This document shows positions 43,187-52,747 of a stretch of DNA of 64,000 nucleotides, in pieces. The first letter of the stretch is position 1; each line of letters starts with the position of its first letter. The notes under the pieces are model-generated. The model did not search any database. It was not told the DNA's origin and saw only the letters and a program-made list of their open reading frames with translations. The DNA comes from Lactobacillus colini (GTDB lineage: Bacteria; Bacillota; Bacilli; Lactobacillales; Lactobacillaceae), in NCBI RefSeq assembly GCF_017874575.1, contig NZ_JAGGLU010000006.1, positions 62,001-126,000 on the forward strand, written 5' to 3'. The translations under genes and the position numbers were made by a program.

Positions 43187-44344
43187 TCACTTTGCTACTT
43201 TGTTTGGACTGTCACTAAGTGGTAAGCGAATGATAAAGCTGGTTAATTTCGGTGTTGATTCACACTTAATTGTTCCACCATGCAGTTCAACAATACTCTG
43301 CGTAATAGCAAGACCTAGTCCTGTTCCGCCCGTTTTTAGGTTACGTGACGATTCTACTCGGTAAAATCTTTCAAAAATCTTCTTAAGTGATGCTTTAGGG
43401 ATCGGCTCACCATCATTTTCAACTCTTAATTCAACGGCATCATTATTAACCTTATTAGCTATCAAGGCGATTTTTTTGGCACCATGACCATACTTTAAAG
43501 CATTAGAAATCAAATTGTTAAACACACGCACGATTAATTTGGCATCGGCATTAATGACCAAGTCCTTGGGACGGCATACTGTTTCAATCGTAATCTCCTT
43601 CTTCTCTGCTTCTAATTCAAATCCTGCCGCAATTTGTTCAAGCGTAGAATTAATATGTAATGGTGCTAGGCTTAACTTGCGGTTACTGGTTGACTTTAAC
43701 TTAGTATATTCAAATAAATCATCTGCCAATGACTTCATCTGTAGTGCCTTAAAGTAGGCAATATCAACATATTTTTTACCATCTTCAGCACTAACATTGC
43801 TTGTCTTTAACAAGCCTAAATAACCAATTATTGAAGTCAGCGGCGTCCTAATATCATGAGAAACATTAGTAATTAGATCATCTTTTGATTTTTCAATTTG
43901 GCGCTCTTCTTCCATTGCGCTTACAGTAGAATCAACCAAGGCATTGATTGAATCGACTACTTTTTGTAAATCAGGCCTTACTGCAAAGGTAATCCGATGT
44001 TCAAAATGTCCATTAGCAATATAATGCAATTCATGAATCACATGGCTTAACTGCATCTGGTGATAGCGGCGAATTAAGCGCCAATAAACAACGACCGCAT
44101 CCCCCACCAGCATAAAACTAACAAATAACTTCTGCCACGACCAGATATGGTACCCATCTCCAAAGGTAACATTCTTTTTTAAAAAGAAAATACCATTTTC
44201 TAAACTGGGGTTATTTAACACGACTAAATTAATCAAAATAACGATCGACAAATTTAATAATAAAAGTAAAATGACCGTTACAACACCCTCACCAAAAAGT
44301 TCACTTTTTTCTCGTGTAGTTAATTTTACTTTTTCTTTTTTCAT
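43187..44344 (-). CDS. Sensor histidine kinase
   Basis: The kinase of about 385 residues has two membrane helices (about 22-44 and 67-85), a HAMP-like linker, the H-box NVSHDIRTPLTSIIGYLGLL, N-box FNNLISNALKYG, the FERFYR F-box and GGTGLGLAITQSIVELHGG. It belongs to the OmpR-paired HPK group resembling VanS-like kinases. ATG at 44344 is chosen because the preceding regulator ends at 44353 and the in-frame codons before it encode the overlap with that gene. Signal and target genes are unknown; the neighbours are murE and an ABC exporter. Confidence 0.92.
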   Translation of the reverse strand: MKKEKVKLTTREKSELFGEGVVTVILLLLLNLSIVILINLVVLNNPSLENGIFFLKKNVTFGDGYHIWSWQKLFVSFMLVGDAVVVYWRLIRRYHQMQLSHVIHELHYIANGHFEHRITFAVRPDLQKVVDSINALVDSTVSAMEEERQIEKSKDDLITNVSHDIRTPLTSIIGYLGLLKTSNVSAEDGKKYVDIAYFKALQMKSLADDLFEYTKLKSTSNRKLSLAPLHINSTLEQIAAGFELEAEKKEITIETVCRPKDLVINADAKLIVRVFNNLISNALKYGHGAKKIALIANKVNNDAVELRVENDGEPIPKASLKKIFERFYRVESSRNLKTGGTGLGLAITQSIVELHGGTIKCESTPKLTSFIIRLPLSDSPNKVAK

Positions 44345-44352
44345 TATTAAAA

Positions 44353-45039
44353 CTATGCTTCTACTTTGTAGCCAACGCCCCAAACAGTTTGAATAACTTC
44401 TTCACCATTCGTTGCCTTCTGAATCTTATCACGTAAGTGTGATACGTGCACCATAACTGTCTTAGCAGACACAACTGATTCTTGTTGCCATACCCGCTCA
44501 AAAATCTCCTCTGCACTAAAGACACGATTAGGATGACTAGCTAGCATATATAAGATGCCAAATTCCAAAGCAGTTAACTGAATTTGAGTACCATCAATCG
44601 TCTTAACTTCATGAGAATCTTTATTAATTACTAGTGGCCCTACTTCTAATATATCAGGCTTATCATCTTTGACCTCTTTTTGACTACGGCGCAATAACGA
44701 ACGCACCCTCGCCATAACTTCAAGTGGATTGAATGGCTTTACTACGTAATCATCAGCACCTGTAATCAAGCCTTGAATCTTGTCCATATCACTAGTTTTG
44801 GCTGAAACAACTAAAATTGGAATTTCTGAATCTTTTCTAACTTCTTTGATAACTTCAATACCTGACATTTGTGGCATCATTATGTCTAAGATCATACATG
44901 CGATATCAGGTGTAGTAGATAATTTAGTTAAGGCTTCTTTCCCACTATATGCCGCGATTGGCTCATAACCTTCATTTTTAAGATAGATACTTAATAATTC
45001 AACAATTTCCTTATCATCATCAACAACTAAGATCTTCAT
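44353..45039 (-). CDS. OmpR/PhoB-family response regulator
   Basis: The 228-residue regulator has a receiver domain with acidic pocket VVDDDKE, phosphorylation site Asp52 in MILDIMMPQMSG and Lys in VVKPF, followed by a winged-helix DNA-binding domain (residues about 125-228) ending in TVWGVGYKVEA. It is encoded 8 bp before its cognate kinase. The receiver resembles VanR-type regulators. A promoter or operator could not be assigned confidently in the 143-base upstream gap. Confidence 0.94.
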   Translation of the reverse strand: MKILVVDDDKEIVELLSIYLKNEGYEPIAAYSGKEALTKLSTTPDIACMILDIMMPQMSGIEVIKEVRKDSEIPILVVSAKTSDMDKIQGLITGADDYVVKPFNPLEVMARVRSLLRRSQKEVKDDKPDILEVGPLVINKDSHEVKTIDGTQIQLTALEFGILYMLASHPNRVFSAEEIFERVWQQESVVSAKTVMVHVSHLRDKIQKATNGEEVIQTVWGVGYKVEA

Positions 45040-45153
45040 AAGAATTAAATTCCTCTCTACATTAGCTTAACTTATTACTATTATTGTACTCAATATTGTC
45101 TTATTAGCTTATCTTAAAGTCTTTTTTAACAAAAAAATTAATAAATTCTTGAA

Positions 45154-45180
45154 GAAAAAAAGCGCTCAATGCGCTTTTTA
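45154..45180 (-). terminator. Terminator of the ABC exporter operon
   Basis: AAAAAGCGC (45156-45164) and GCGCTTTTT (45171-45179) form a 9-bp stem with A/T flanks directly after the stop of the second exporter gene. Confidence 0.85.
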
Positions 45181-45182
45181 GA

Positions 45183-47048
45183 TTATTGTAGTTCCTTCTT
45201 ACCAGTATAGAGTTGGTAATAGTAACCTTTTTGCTTAAGAAGTTCTTCATGATTACCACGTTCAATAATGCGACCATGGTCAAGCACTAAGATCAAATCG
45301 GAGTTAACAATTGTCGACAGACGGTGAGCAATAACAAAACTAGTTCTACCAGCTAATAAGTTATCCATTCCGGCTTGAACCATCTTCTCAGTTCTAGTAT
45401 CGATACTTGAAGTTGCTTCATCCAGGATCATTACTGGTTCATCAGCAATCATTGCCCGAGCAATACTTAGCAATTGTTTTTGCCCTTGAGACAAGTCACT
45501 ACCATTGCCATCAATTACAGTATTATAGCCATCATCTAACTCATGGATAAATTCATCCGCATGAGCTAAGCGAGCGGCTTGATACACTTCATCATCACTA
45601 GCATCTGGCTTACCGAAGCGAATATTATCCATAATTGTACCAGAGAAGAGGTGCGTTTCTTGTAAGACAATTGACAATGAGTGACGCAGATCATCTTTGC
45701 GGATATTCTCAATTGGCACACCATCATAAGTAATCTTACCTGATTCAATTTCATAGAATCGGTTAAGCATATTAGAGATAGTTGTTTTACCGGCACCTGT
45801 TTCACCAACTAAGGCTACCTTCATGCCCGGCTTAGCATCAATATTAATATCATGCAGAATTTGATGACCAGGTACATAAGAAAAGTTAACATGGTCGAAG
45901 ATAATGTGTCCTTTAATTGGGACTTTTTTAATCTTATTGCCTTGTTCAGGAATATCCCAGAACCATGAATTTTCTACTTTTTCATTTTCAGACATTGTAA
46001 CGTTACCATTATCAATTTCTGAATGTTCGTCAACTAATTCAAAGATTCTGTTAGCACCAGCTAAGGCTAGGACAATAGAATTCAATTGCTGTGAAATCTG
46101 CGAAATTGGTTGAGCAAAGGACTTAGACAATTGTAAGAATGATGCAATCGTACCTAAGGTTAATGGTGCCCAACCATTGATTGCAGCAGCCCCACCTAAA
46201 AATGCGATCAACACATAAAGCAAGTTACCCATGTTACCCATAATTGGGAACAAAATCGTTGCATAAGTATTAGCCTTACCTGAAGCAATACGCAATTCAT
46301 CATTAAAGCCGTTAAAGCCTTCCTTAGTAGCTTGCTCATGCGAGAAGACCTTGATAACCTTCAGACCATTAAGCATTTCTTCATCGTAACCATTGATTTG
46401 ACCAAGCTTATTTTGTTGCACTTTAAAGTAATAACTTGACTTGATAGTTAAGAAACGAACGATCCCAATTGATAAGGCAAAGACTACAAATGAAAAGACT
46501 GTCAATTGCCAGCTTAAACTAAACATGGCTACGATAACAAATACCAAGCTCAAAAGCGAATTCAAAAATTGCGGAATAGATTGCGAAATCATTTGCATCA
46601 AGGTATCAATATCGTTAGTATAACGACTCATGATATCGCCGTAATTATTTTGGTCGAAATATGCAATTGGTAAAGATTCCATATGTTCAAACATATGGTT
46701 TCTAACATTGAATTGCACCTTCTGAGATAAAACAGCCATTAAGACAGTAAATAAGTAGTTAGCTAAGACCCCAATGGCAAAGATTCCACCCATAGTTAAA
46801 ACAGCAGTTAATAAAGGAGTAAAGTCTGGATTACTCTGCTTAATTAATGGAGTAATATACTTATCAATCAGCTGTTCAATGAATAGTGACCCATAAACAA
46901 TTGATCCGGCACTAATTACAATACTAATCATTGAAATAATGAACATTACCGGACTAGTCTTGTAAACAAGCTTTAGCAAGCGGCTTAGGGTTCTTTTATG
47001 GTTAATTTTTGGTTTTGAATTTGTTGCAGTTTGATCCAAGTCTATCAC
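45183..47048 (-). CDS. Multidrug-type ABC exporter half-transporter, subunit 2
   Basis: The 621-residue protein fuses a six-helix exporter domain (residues about 30-340) to an ATPase with Walker A LVGETGAGKTTISNML, signature DLSQGQKQLLSIARAMI and Walker B VMILDEATSSID. It is longer than its partner, as in LmrCD/BmrCD heterodimers. GTG at 47048 overlaps the TGA of the upstream gene (GTGA), showing tight coupling. The pair probably exports drugs, lipids or peptides; substrate unknown. Confidence 0.92.
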   Translation of the reverse strand: MIDLDQTATNSKPKINHKRTLSRLLKLVYKTSPVMFIISMISIVISAGSIVYGSLFIEQLIDKYITPLIKQSNPDFTPLLTAVLTMGGIFAIGVLANYLFTVLMAVLSQKVQFNVRNHMFEHMESLPIAYFDQNNYGDIMSRYTNDIDTLMQMISQSIPQFLNSLLSLVFVIVAMFSLSWQLTVFSFVVFALSIGIVRFLTIKSSYYFKVQQNKLGQINGYDEEMLNGLKVIKVFSHEQATKEGFNGFNDELRIASGKANTYATILFPIMGNMGNLLYVLIAFLGGAAAINGWAPLTLGTIASFLQLSKSFAQPISQISQQLNSIVLALAGANRIFELVDEHSEIDNGNVTMSENEKVENSWFWDIPEQGNKIKKVPIKGHIIFDHVNFSYVPGHQILHDINIDAKPGMKVALVGETGAGKTTISNMLNRFYEIESGKITYDGVPIENIRKDDLRHSLSIVLQETHLFSGTIMDNIRFGKPDASDDEVYQAARLAHADEFIHELDDGYNTVIDGNGSDLSQGQKQLLSIARAMIADEPVMILDEATSSIDTRTEKMVQAGMDNLLAGRTSFVIAHRLSTIVNSDLILVLDHGRIIERGNHEELLKQKGYYYQLYTGKKELQ

Positions 47049-48766
47049 TTCCCTTCTTCTTGGAAAGTAGCAATTGAACGATACAATTCATTACTCTTCA
47101 TTAATTCATCATGACTGCCAATATCTTCAATCTTACCATGGTTCATTACAATAATGCGGTCAGCATCCTTAATAGATACAATTCTCTGTGAAATAATAAT
47201 CTTCGTAGTTTGTGGCATATCTTTACGCAATGCTTCACGAATTTCACGTTCAGTAGTTGTATCAACAGCAGAGGTAGAATCATCCAAAATTAATATTTTT
47301 GGCTTCTTTAGTAATGCTCTAGCGATAGTCAAGCGTTGCTTTTGACCACCAGATACGTTATTACCACCTTGTTCCACCATTGTGTTATAGCCATCTGGTA
47401 ATTCCCTAATAAAGCCATCAGCATGGGCTACCTTAGCTGCTTGAATTATTTCTTCATCAGATGCATTTTCATTACCCCATAGAAGGTTTTCTTTAATAGT
47501 ACCTGAGAATAAAACATTATTCTGCAAGACTACCGCAACGTTATCACGTAACGCTTTAAGGTCATAAGACTTAACATTATGCCCAGCTACTCTGACAGCA
47601 CCACCAGTGGCATCGTATAATCTTGGAATCATTGACACCAGAGTTGACTTAGAAGAACCTGTTTCACCAATAATACCGATTGTTTCACCTGGCTTAATAT
47701 GTAAATTAATATCATCTAAGGCAGGGTGCTTCTCATCTGGCTCATACTTAAAAGTAACATGATCAAAAACAATGTCACCATTATTAATATCATATAACGG
47801 CTTTCTTGGGTCGGTAATGGTTGGTTCTTCATTAAGAACATCTGCAATTCTGTGTCCACTAGCTTGGGAAATAACTAATTGAGTAACGATCATTGCTAAG
47901 ATGTTTAAACTAAACAAAACTGAATTTGAATATGAAAACATCGAAACCAATTCACCAGTACTCAAGCTTCCACCAATGATCTCTTTAGCACCAAACCAAG
48001 AAATCAAAAGCATGGATAAGTCTAAAACCCCAATCATAATTGGTGCATTCAGTGACATGATCTTTTGCGCAGTAGCAAAAAGCTTATAAATTACACCAGA
48101 CGCATTTTTAGCTTTTTCAATTTGAGATTTTTCGCGAACATAAGTCTTAACTTCACGGATACCACGGACATTTTCACGGACAACTTGGTTTAAGTTGTCA
48201 TACCCCTTAAAGATCTTAGGAAAGTATGGATAAGCACTTTTTACTATTAAAAATAGCGCAATAACCAAAATTGGTCCCAAAATTACAAAGATTAGAGCTA
48301 ATCTTGGACTAACAATAAACGACATGACAACAGAAACAATTAGCATTAATGGTGCGCGCACCGCAATTCTAATTAACATCTGATAAGCTGTTTGGATATT
48401 AGTAACATCAGTTGTCAGACGTGTTACCAAACTAGCACTTGAAAACTTATCAATATTTTCAAATGAAAAGTCCTGAATATGGTAGAACATATCTTGCCGT
48501 AAGTTAGCCGCAAATCCAGCCGCAGCATGAGCCGAAACATAACTAGCCCCAGCACCTAAGACTAATGAAATAATTGTAATAATAAGTAAAATTAAGCCCC
48601 ATTTATTAATGTAGCCCATATTCCCTTTTAAAATACCATTATCAATCAATGAACCTACTAAATAGGGGATCAGCATTTCAATAAACACTTCTCCTGCAAC
48701 CAATAATGGTGAAGTCATCGATAGTCTCTTATATTGTCGAACCGACTTCTTCAAGGTATTGATCAA
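47045..48766 (-). CDS. Multidrug-type ABC exporter half-transporter, subunit 1
   Basis: The 573-residue protein has six membrane helices followed by an ATPase: Walker A IIGETGSSKSTLVSMI, signature NVSGGQKQRLTIARALL, Walker B ILILDDSTSAVD. The Walker B ends in DDS rather than DEA/DEP, i.e. the catalytic glutamate is replaced by aspartate, which marks the degenerate nucleotide-binding site typical of the first subunit of heterodimeric exporters. It starts with TTG at 48766 preceded by GGGAGGG. It forms an operon with the gene downstream. Confidence 0.92.
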   Translation of the reverse strand: MINTLKKSVRQYKRLSMTSPLLVAGEVFIEMLIPYLVGSLIDNGILKGNMGYINKWGLILLIITIISLVLGAGASYVSAHAAAGFAANLRQDMFYHIQDFSFENIDKFSSASLVTRLTTDVTNIQTAYQMLIRIAVRAPLMLIVSVVMSFIVSPRLALIFVILGPILVIALFLIVKSAYPYFPKIFKGYDNLNQVVRENVRGIREVKTYVREKSQIEKAKNASGVIYKLFATAQKIMSLNAPIMIGVLDLSMLLISWFGAKEIIGGSLSTGELVSMFSYSNSVLFSLNILAMIVTQLVISQASGHRIADVLNEEPTITDPRKPLYDINNGDIVFDHVTFKYEPDEKHPALDDINLHIKPGETIGIIGETGSSKSTLVSMIPRLYDATGGAVRVAGHNVKSYDLKALRDNVAVVLQNNVLFSGTIKENLLWGNENASDEEIIQAAKVAHADGFIRELPDGYNTMVEQGGNNVSGGQKQRLTIARALLKKPKILILDDSTSAVDTTTEREIREALRKDMPQTTKIIISQRIVSIKDADRIIVMNHGKIEDIGSHDELMKSNELYRSIATFQEEGK

Positions 48767-48866
48767 GTTAATTCCCTCCCTCTGTTGTTATAAAAAGTAA
48801 ATAAAAATAAAAAGACGCAAAGCGTCCAATTATTATACTATATATATTCTAATCCTTATAAATCAA

Positions 48867-49688
48867 TTAATCACGTTTTTGATTTTGAGCACGTTGTTTT
48901 AGTGGATCAACTACATGATATTTTTGCTTGAAAAAGCGCCGTCCCAAAAAGGCAAGAACTGCCAAGATAATTTCTATCCAAGGATTAATAATTGGGTTAA
49001 ACGGTCTGAAGACTGGCAAGCTAGTAAATGTGATCCATAAGAAGACAGCCATCAATACAACCGCTGCAATTGCAATCATCTTCCAGATTGCTGGGCGATC
49101 TTCCTTATCACGAGCAAGCATATTATTGTAGTATGCCATAATTATTCCAAACAAAATTGCCACTGAAAGCATGGTAATGATACCCATTTCGCTGCTTTGG
49201 CTATCTTTAGATTTCGGCATGAACAATTGCACAACGCCAAACATCCCCAAGAAGAAAGTTAGATACAAGAGAACATTATCTACAATTTGCATCCAGAATT
49301 TGCTTTCAACGGGCTTAGCCTTAGGATGAGCTAGTTCATGAGCCTTTTCAGTAGGTGATTGTCGATAAAGCGTGCTAGCTGGCATACCCTTATATTGAGC
49401 AATAATAATCTCAGGTAAAATACTATTAATTGCATTATCTACTTGTTCACCCGCTAGTTTTTCATTATCGCGCATTGCCTTTTCTAAGCGAAAAATATAG
49501 TCTGCATTCTTATTGCTCAGCTTTTGCCGAAGTTGCTCAGGATTGGTATTTTTTAATTCTGCTTCTGTTTCTAAGCGTTTAGATTGCTTTTGCAACTTTG
49601 CTTGTTTAGATCCAGCTTGAGCGGCGTTTTTTTGTTCAGCAGTTAATTTTTCTTTTGGCTCTTCTTTAGTTTGATCTTTTGGATCCAT
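48867..49688 (-). CDS. DUF1129-like membrane protein
   Basis: The 273-residue protein has a long charged N-terminal region (residues 1-130, Lys/Glu/Gln-rich, probably coiled) and a C-terminal block of four membrane helices (NVLLYLTFFLGMFGVVQLFM onward). This resembles the DUF1129 family of lactic acid bacteria, which is often encoded beside ychF as here (9 bp apart). The function is unknown. It is probably the last gene of the rsmG-to-ychF block. Confidence 0.78.
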   Translation of the reverse strand: MDPKDQTKEEPKEKLTAEQKNAAQAGSKQAKLQKQSKRLETEAELKNTNPEQLRQKLSNKNADYIFRLEKAMRDNEKLAGEQVDNAINSILPEIIIAQYKGMPASTLYRQSPTEKAHELAHPKAKPVESKFWMQIVDNVLLYLTFFLGMFGVVQLFMPKSKDSQSSEMGIITMLSVAILFGIIMAYYNNMLARDKEDRPAIWKMIAIAAVVLMAVFLWITFTSLPVFRPFNPIINPWIEIILAVLAFLGRRFFKQKYHVVDPLKQRAQNQKRD

Positions 49689-49697
49689 TAAAACCTC

Positions 49698-50798
49698 CTA
49701 AACATTAAATCTAAATTCAATAATGTCACCGTCTTGAACAACATAATCTTTACCTTCAAGACGTAACTTACCAGCTTCTTTAACTTTTTGCATGGTTTCT
49801 AATTCGTTTAAGTCATCAAATGAAACAACTTCTGCTCGAATAAAGCCACGTTCAAAGTCAGAGTGAATAACACCTGCAACCTGTGGTGCCTTCATTCCTT
49901 CATGGAAAGTCCAAGCACGAGTTTCAGGACCACCTGCAGTAAAGAAAGTTCTTAAGCCCAAAATGTGGTAAGCAGCCTTAATCAAGCGGTCAAGCCCCGA
50001 CTCTTCAACGCCTTCCATTTCTAAGAATTCTTTTCTTTCGTCTTCATCCATTGATGCGATTTCTTCTTCTGTTGCAGCTGAAATCCCCAATGCTTCTGCA
50101 TTTTCACTTTCGGCATGCTTTTTGACAATTTGATAGTACTTATCACTTTCTGGGTCAGCCATTGAACTTTCAGCGATGTTAGCTACATAAATGACTGGCT
50201 TAGAGGTAAGCAAGAATAAGCCCTTAACAATCTTTTTCTCATCATCATTGAAGTCGATTGAACGAGCTGCTTTCCCCTCTTCAAGTACTGGCTTTAACTT
50301 GTTCAAAACTGCCATCTCAGCCTTGGCTTCCTTATCACCTTGCTGTGCTACCTTTTGAACCTTACCTATCCGACGATTAACTGCATCTAAATCGGCAATT
50401 GCTAATTCCAAGTTAATAGTATTAATATCTTCTTCTGGATCAACTTTACCAGTAACAGAAGTAATATTATCATCATCAAATGCACGTACTACATGGACGA
50501 TAGCGTCAGTTTGACGGATATTCTCTAAGAACTTGTTACCTAACCCTTCACCTTTAGAAGCACCCTTAACAAGACCAGCAATATCAGTAAATTCAAAAGT
50601 AGTATGTACAATCTTTTTAGCCGGGATCAATTCTTGAATCCTAGCCAAGCGGTCATCGGGAACTTCAACCATTCCAACATTTGGTTCAATTGTTGCAAAT
50701 GGATAATTTGCCATTTCAGCTCCCGCCTTAGTAATTGCGTTAAACAAGGTTGACTTACCAACATTTGGTAAACCAACAATACCAGCAGTTAATGCCAT
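49698..50798 (-). CDS. ychF: Redox-regulated P-loop ATPase YchF/OLA1
   Basis: The 366-residue protein has an Obg-type G domain (GLPNVGKSTLFNAIT, DIAGLVKGASKGEGLGNKFL), a helical insertion and a C-terminal TGS domain (AGGPETRAWTFHEGMKAPQ, then AGVIHSDFERGFI). YchF prefers ATP and associates with ribosomes and stress responses. Length and domain order are standard. It follows the DUF951 gene by 30 bp. Confidence 0.97.
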   Translation of the reverse strand: MALTAGIVGLPNVGKSTLFNAITKAGAEMANYPFATIEPNVGMVEVPDDRLARIQELIPAKKIVHTTFEFTDIAGLVKGASKGEGLGNKFLENIRQTDAIVHVVRAFDDDNITSVTGKVDPEEDINTINLELAIADLDAVNRRIGKVQKVAQQGDKEAKAEMAVLNKLKPVLEEGKAARSIDFNDDEKKIVKGLFLLTSKPVIYVANIAESSMADPESDKYYQIVKKHAESENAEALGISAATEEEIASMDEDERKEFLEMEGVEESGLDRLIKAAYHILGLRTFFTAGGPETRAWTFHEGMKAPQVAGVIHSDFERGFIRAEVVSFDDLNELETMQKVKEAGKLRLEGKDYVVQDGDIIEFRFNV

Positions 50799-50828
50799 TA
50801 TTTTTTCTCCTTATCTTTATTAACTTAA

Positions 50829-51077
50829 TTAATCAAAATGGGGTATAGCAATATCTTCCTTAGGTACATAATGCTCTAACTTGCTATTAACAGGATCATT
50901 AGCAGCGTGCAGAACCTTTTTTAATTTTTTATTGAAATCTGCCCGCGGCATCATAATCATATGTCCGCATCCCATGCACTTAATGCGGATATCCGCACCC
51001 ATGCGCAAGATTTCCCATTTATTTTCACCACATGCATGATTTTTTTTCATTTGAACCACATCTGCTAAGTGAAACAT
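50829..51077 (-). CDS. DUF951 small zinc-ribbon-like protein
   Basis: The 82-residue protein is of the DUF951 family: HLADVVQMKKNHACGENKWE, then GADIRIKCMGCGHMIMMPRA. The Cys at about 16 and the CMGC pair could bind metal. Its fixed place between parB and ychF in Firmicutes is known, but not its function; a nucleic-acid-related role is only a guess. A 23-bp gap follows parB. Confidence 0.9.
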   Translation of the reverse strand: MFHLADVVQMKKNHACGENKWEILRMGADIRIKCMGCGHMIMMPRADFNKKLKKVLHAANDPVNSKLEHYVPKEDIAIPHFD

Positions 51078-51100
51078 GAAAAATCACTCCTATTAAAAAC

Positions 51101-51982
51101 TTAACTATCTAAGTCTACACCTAATAGATTTAAAATACGATTCAATTCATCAACTGAACCAAAATCAATTGCCAGATGGCCTCTTCCTTTTTTGCCTTCG
51201 GTAATATTAACCTTAGTACCAAATTTATTGGCCAACTCTGACTCACTTGCCCGAATGAAGGCTGACTTTTTAACCACCTTAGGTTTAGTTATCTTAGATT
51301 TTTCATTTAGATTATTAACTAAAGCTTCCAGCTTACGAACAGTAATGCCTTCCTTGACAACTTTTTTAGCTAATTTATCAATGCCATCTTTATTCTTTAA
51401 CCCCAAAAGAGTCCTGGCTTGTCCCATTGAGAGTTCACCACGTTGAAGCAGACGCTTAGTTTTTTGTGGAAGGGTTAGCAAGCGCAAGTAATTAGCGATA
51501 TATGGTCGCGATTTACCTAAACGCTTAGAAACCTCTTCTTGAGTTAAACCAAGATTTTTTTGAAGCATTTCATAAGCTTGCGCTTCTTCAAGTGGCGTTA
51601 AATCTTCTCTTTGCAGATTCTCTAATACCGCTACTTCCATCATCTGAGCTTCGTCAAATTGACGAGTAATCGCTGGAATAGTAGTTTTGCCGGCTAGCTT
51701 AGAAGCACGGAAACGTCGTTCGCCGGCAATAATCTCATAGCCATTAACTGACTCTCTGATAATAATCGGCTGAAAGACACCATTCTCTTTGATTGATTCA
51801 GATAATTCTTTTAAGCTCTTATCATCAAAAGTCTTACGTGGTTGATATGGATTAGGACGAATCTCAGCTAAAGAAATGTCTTTAACTTCTTCAGCTTCTT
51901 TAGCTTGTGGACTATCTTCAAATAAGGCTTCCAGACCACGTCCTAACCCTTTTTTTTGTGATTCTTTAGAATTTCTTGTCAT
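51101..51982 (-). CDS. parB: Chromosome partitioning protein ParB (Spo0J)
   Basis: The 293-residue protein has the ParB CTPase domain (PNPYQPRKTFDDKSLKELSE, GERRFRASKLAG with the CTP-binding GERRxR), a helix-turn-helix (TQEEVSKRLGKSRPYIANYL, for parS) and a C-terminal dimerisation region. With ParA it segregates the origin region. It overlaps the parA gene by 17 bp. A related ParB-like gene (noc) lies two genes upstream. Confidence 0.95.
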   Translation of the reverse strand: MTRNSKESQKKGLGRGLEALFEDSPQAKEAEEVKDISLAEIRPNPYQPRKTFDDKSLKELSESIKENGVFQPIIIRESVNGYEIIAGERRFRASKLAGKTTIPAITRQFDEAQMMEVAVLENLQREDLTPLEEAQAYEMLQKNLGLTQEEVSKRLGKSRPYIANYLRLLTLPQKTKRLLQRGELSMGQARTLLGLKNKDGIDKLAKKVVKEGITVRKLEALVNNLNEKSKITKPKVVKKSAFIRASESELANKFGTKVNITEGKKGRGHLAIDFGSVDELNRILNLLGVDLDS

Positions 51983-52739
51983 GAGCTGTCAGTACCTCTT
52001 TTGCTAGTTCGTCATAAACCTTAGCCCCTCGTGACTTAGGAGCATATTCGGTAATCGGTTTACCATAACTCGGAGCTTCGGCTAGTTTAGTTATTCTAGG
52101 AATAATTGTCTTATAAACCTTCTTAGTGAAGTAAGATTGTACTTCTTTTACCACCTCTGCGCCTAAATTAGTGCGAGCATCAAGCATCGTTAATAAAACT
52201 CCTTCAACGCCCAAATCCTTATTGAAGTGCTTTTGAACAAGCCGAATAGTATTAAGTAATTGACTTAGCCCTTCCATAGCATAATATTCGCTTTGAACAG
52301 GAATTAGAATTGAATCAGATGCTGTAAAGGCGTTAATTGATAATTGACCTAAAGAAGGCGGACAATCAATTAAGATAAAGTCATACTTATCAGCTACTTC
52401 ATCAATTCCTTGCTTAAGTCTTGTCTCCCGTGCCATCATGGAAGTTAATTCCATTTCGGCACCAGCTAGTTGAATGGTAGCTGGTACAACATCTAAGCCC
52501 TTAGTTGAAGTATGATGGATAGTTTTAGAGATAGGGACTTCATCAATTAATACATTATAAATATCTTGATCGACATCTGATTTCTCTACTCCTAAGCCAG
52601 ATGTAGCATTACCTTGCGGATCAATATCTACAAGCAATACTTTATAACCATATTGTGCAATGCTGGCTCCCAGATTGATAGTGGTAGTAGTTTTACCTAC
52701 ACCGCCTTTTTGGTTAGCAACAGAAATAATTTGAACCAT
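51966..52739 (-). CDS. parA: Chromosome partitioning ATPase ParA (Soj)
   Basis: The 257-residue deviant-Walker ATPase has KGGVGKTTTTINLGASIAQ at residues 10-28, DIDPQGNATSGLG and ILIDCPPSLGQLS. It forms ATP-dependent gradients or dimers on DNA to move ParB-parS complexes and, in Bacillus, tunes DnaA. The short N-terminus marks the chromosomal Soj type rather than a plasmid ParA. It lies 8 bp after noc and overlaps parB. Confidence 0.96.
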   Translation of the reverse strand: MVQIISVANQKGGVGKTTTTINLGASIAQYGYKVLLVDIDPQGNATSGLGVEKSDVDQDIYNVLIDEVPISKTIHHTSTKGLDVVPATIQLAGAEMELTSMMARETRLKQGIDEVADKYDFILIDCPPSLGQLSINAFTASDSILIPVQSEYYAMEGLSQLLNTIRLVQKHFNKDLGVEGVLLTMLDARTNLGAEVVKEVQSYFTKKVYKTIIPRITKLAEAPSYGKPITEYAPKSRGAKVYDELAKEVLTAHDKKF

Positions 52740-52747
52740 TTTTTGCC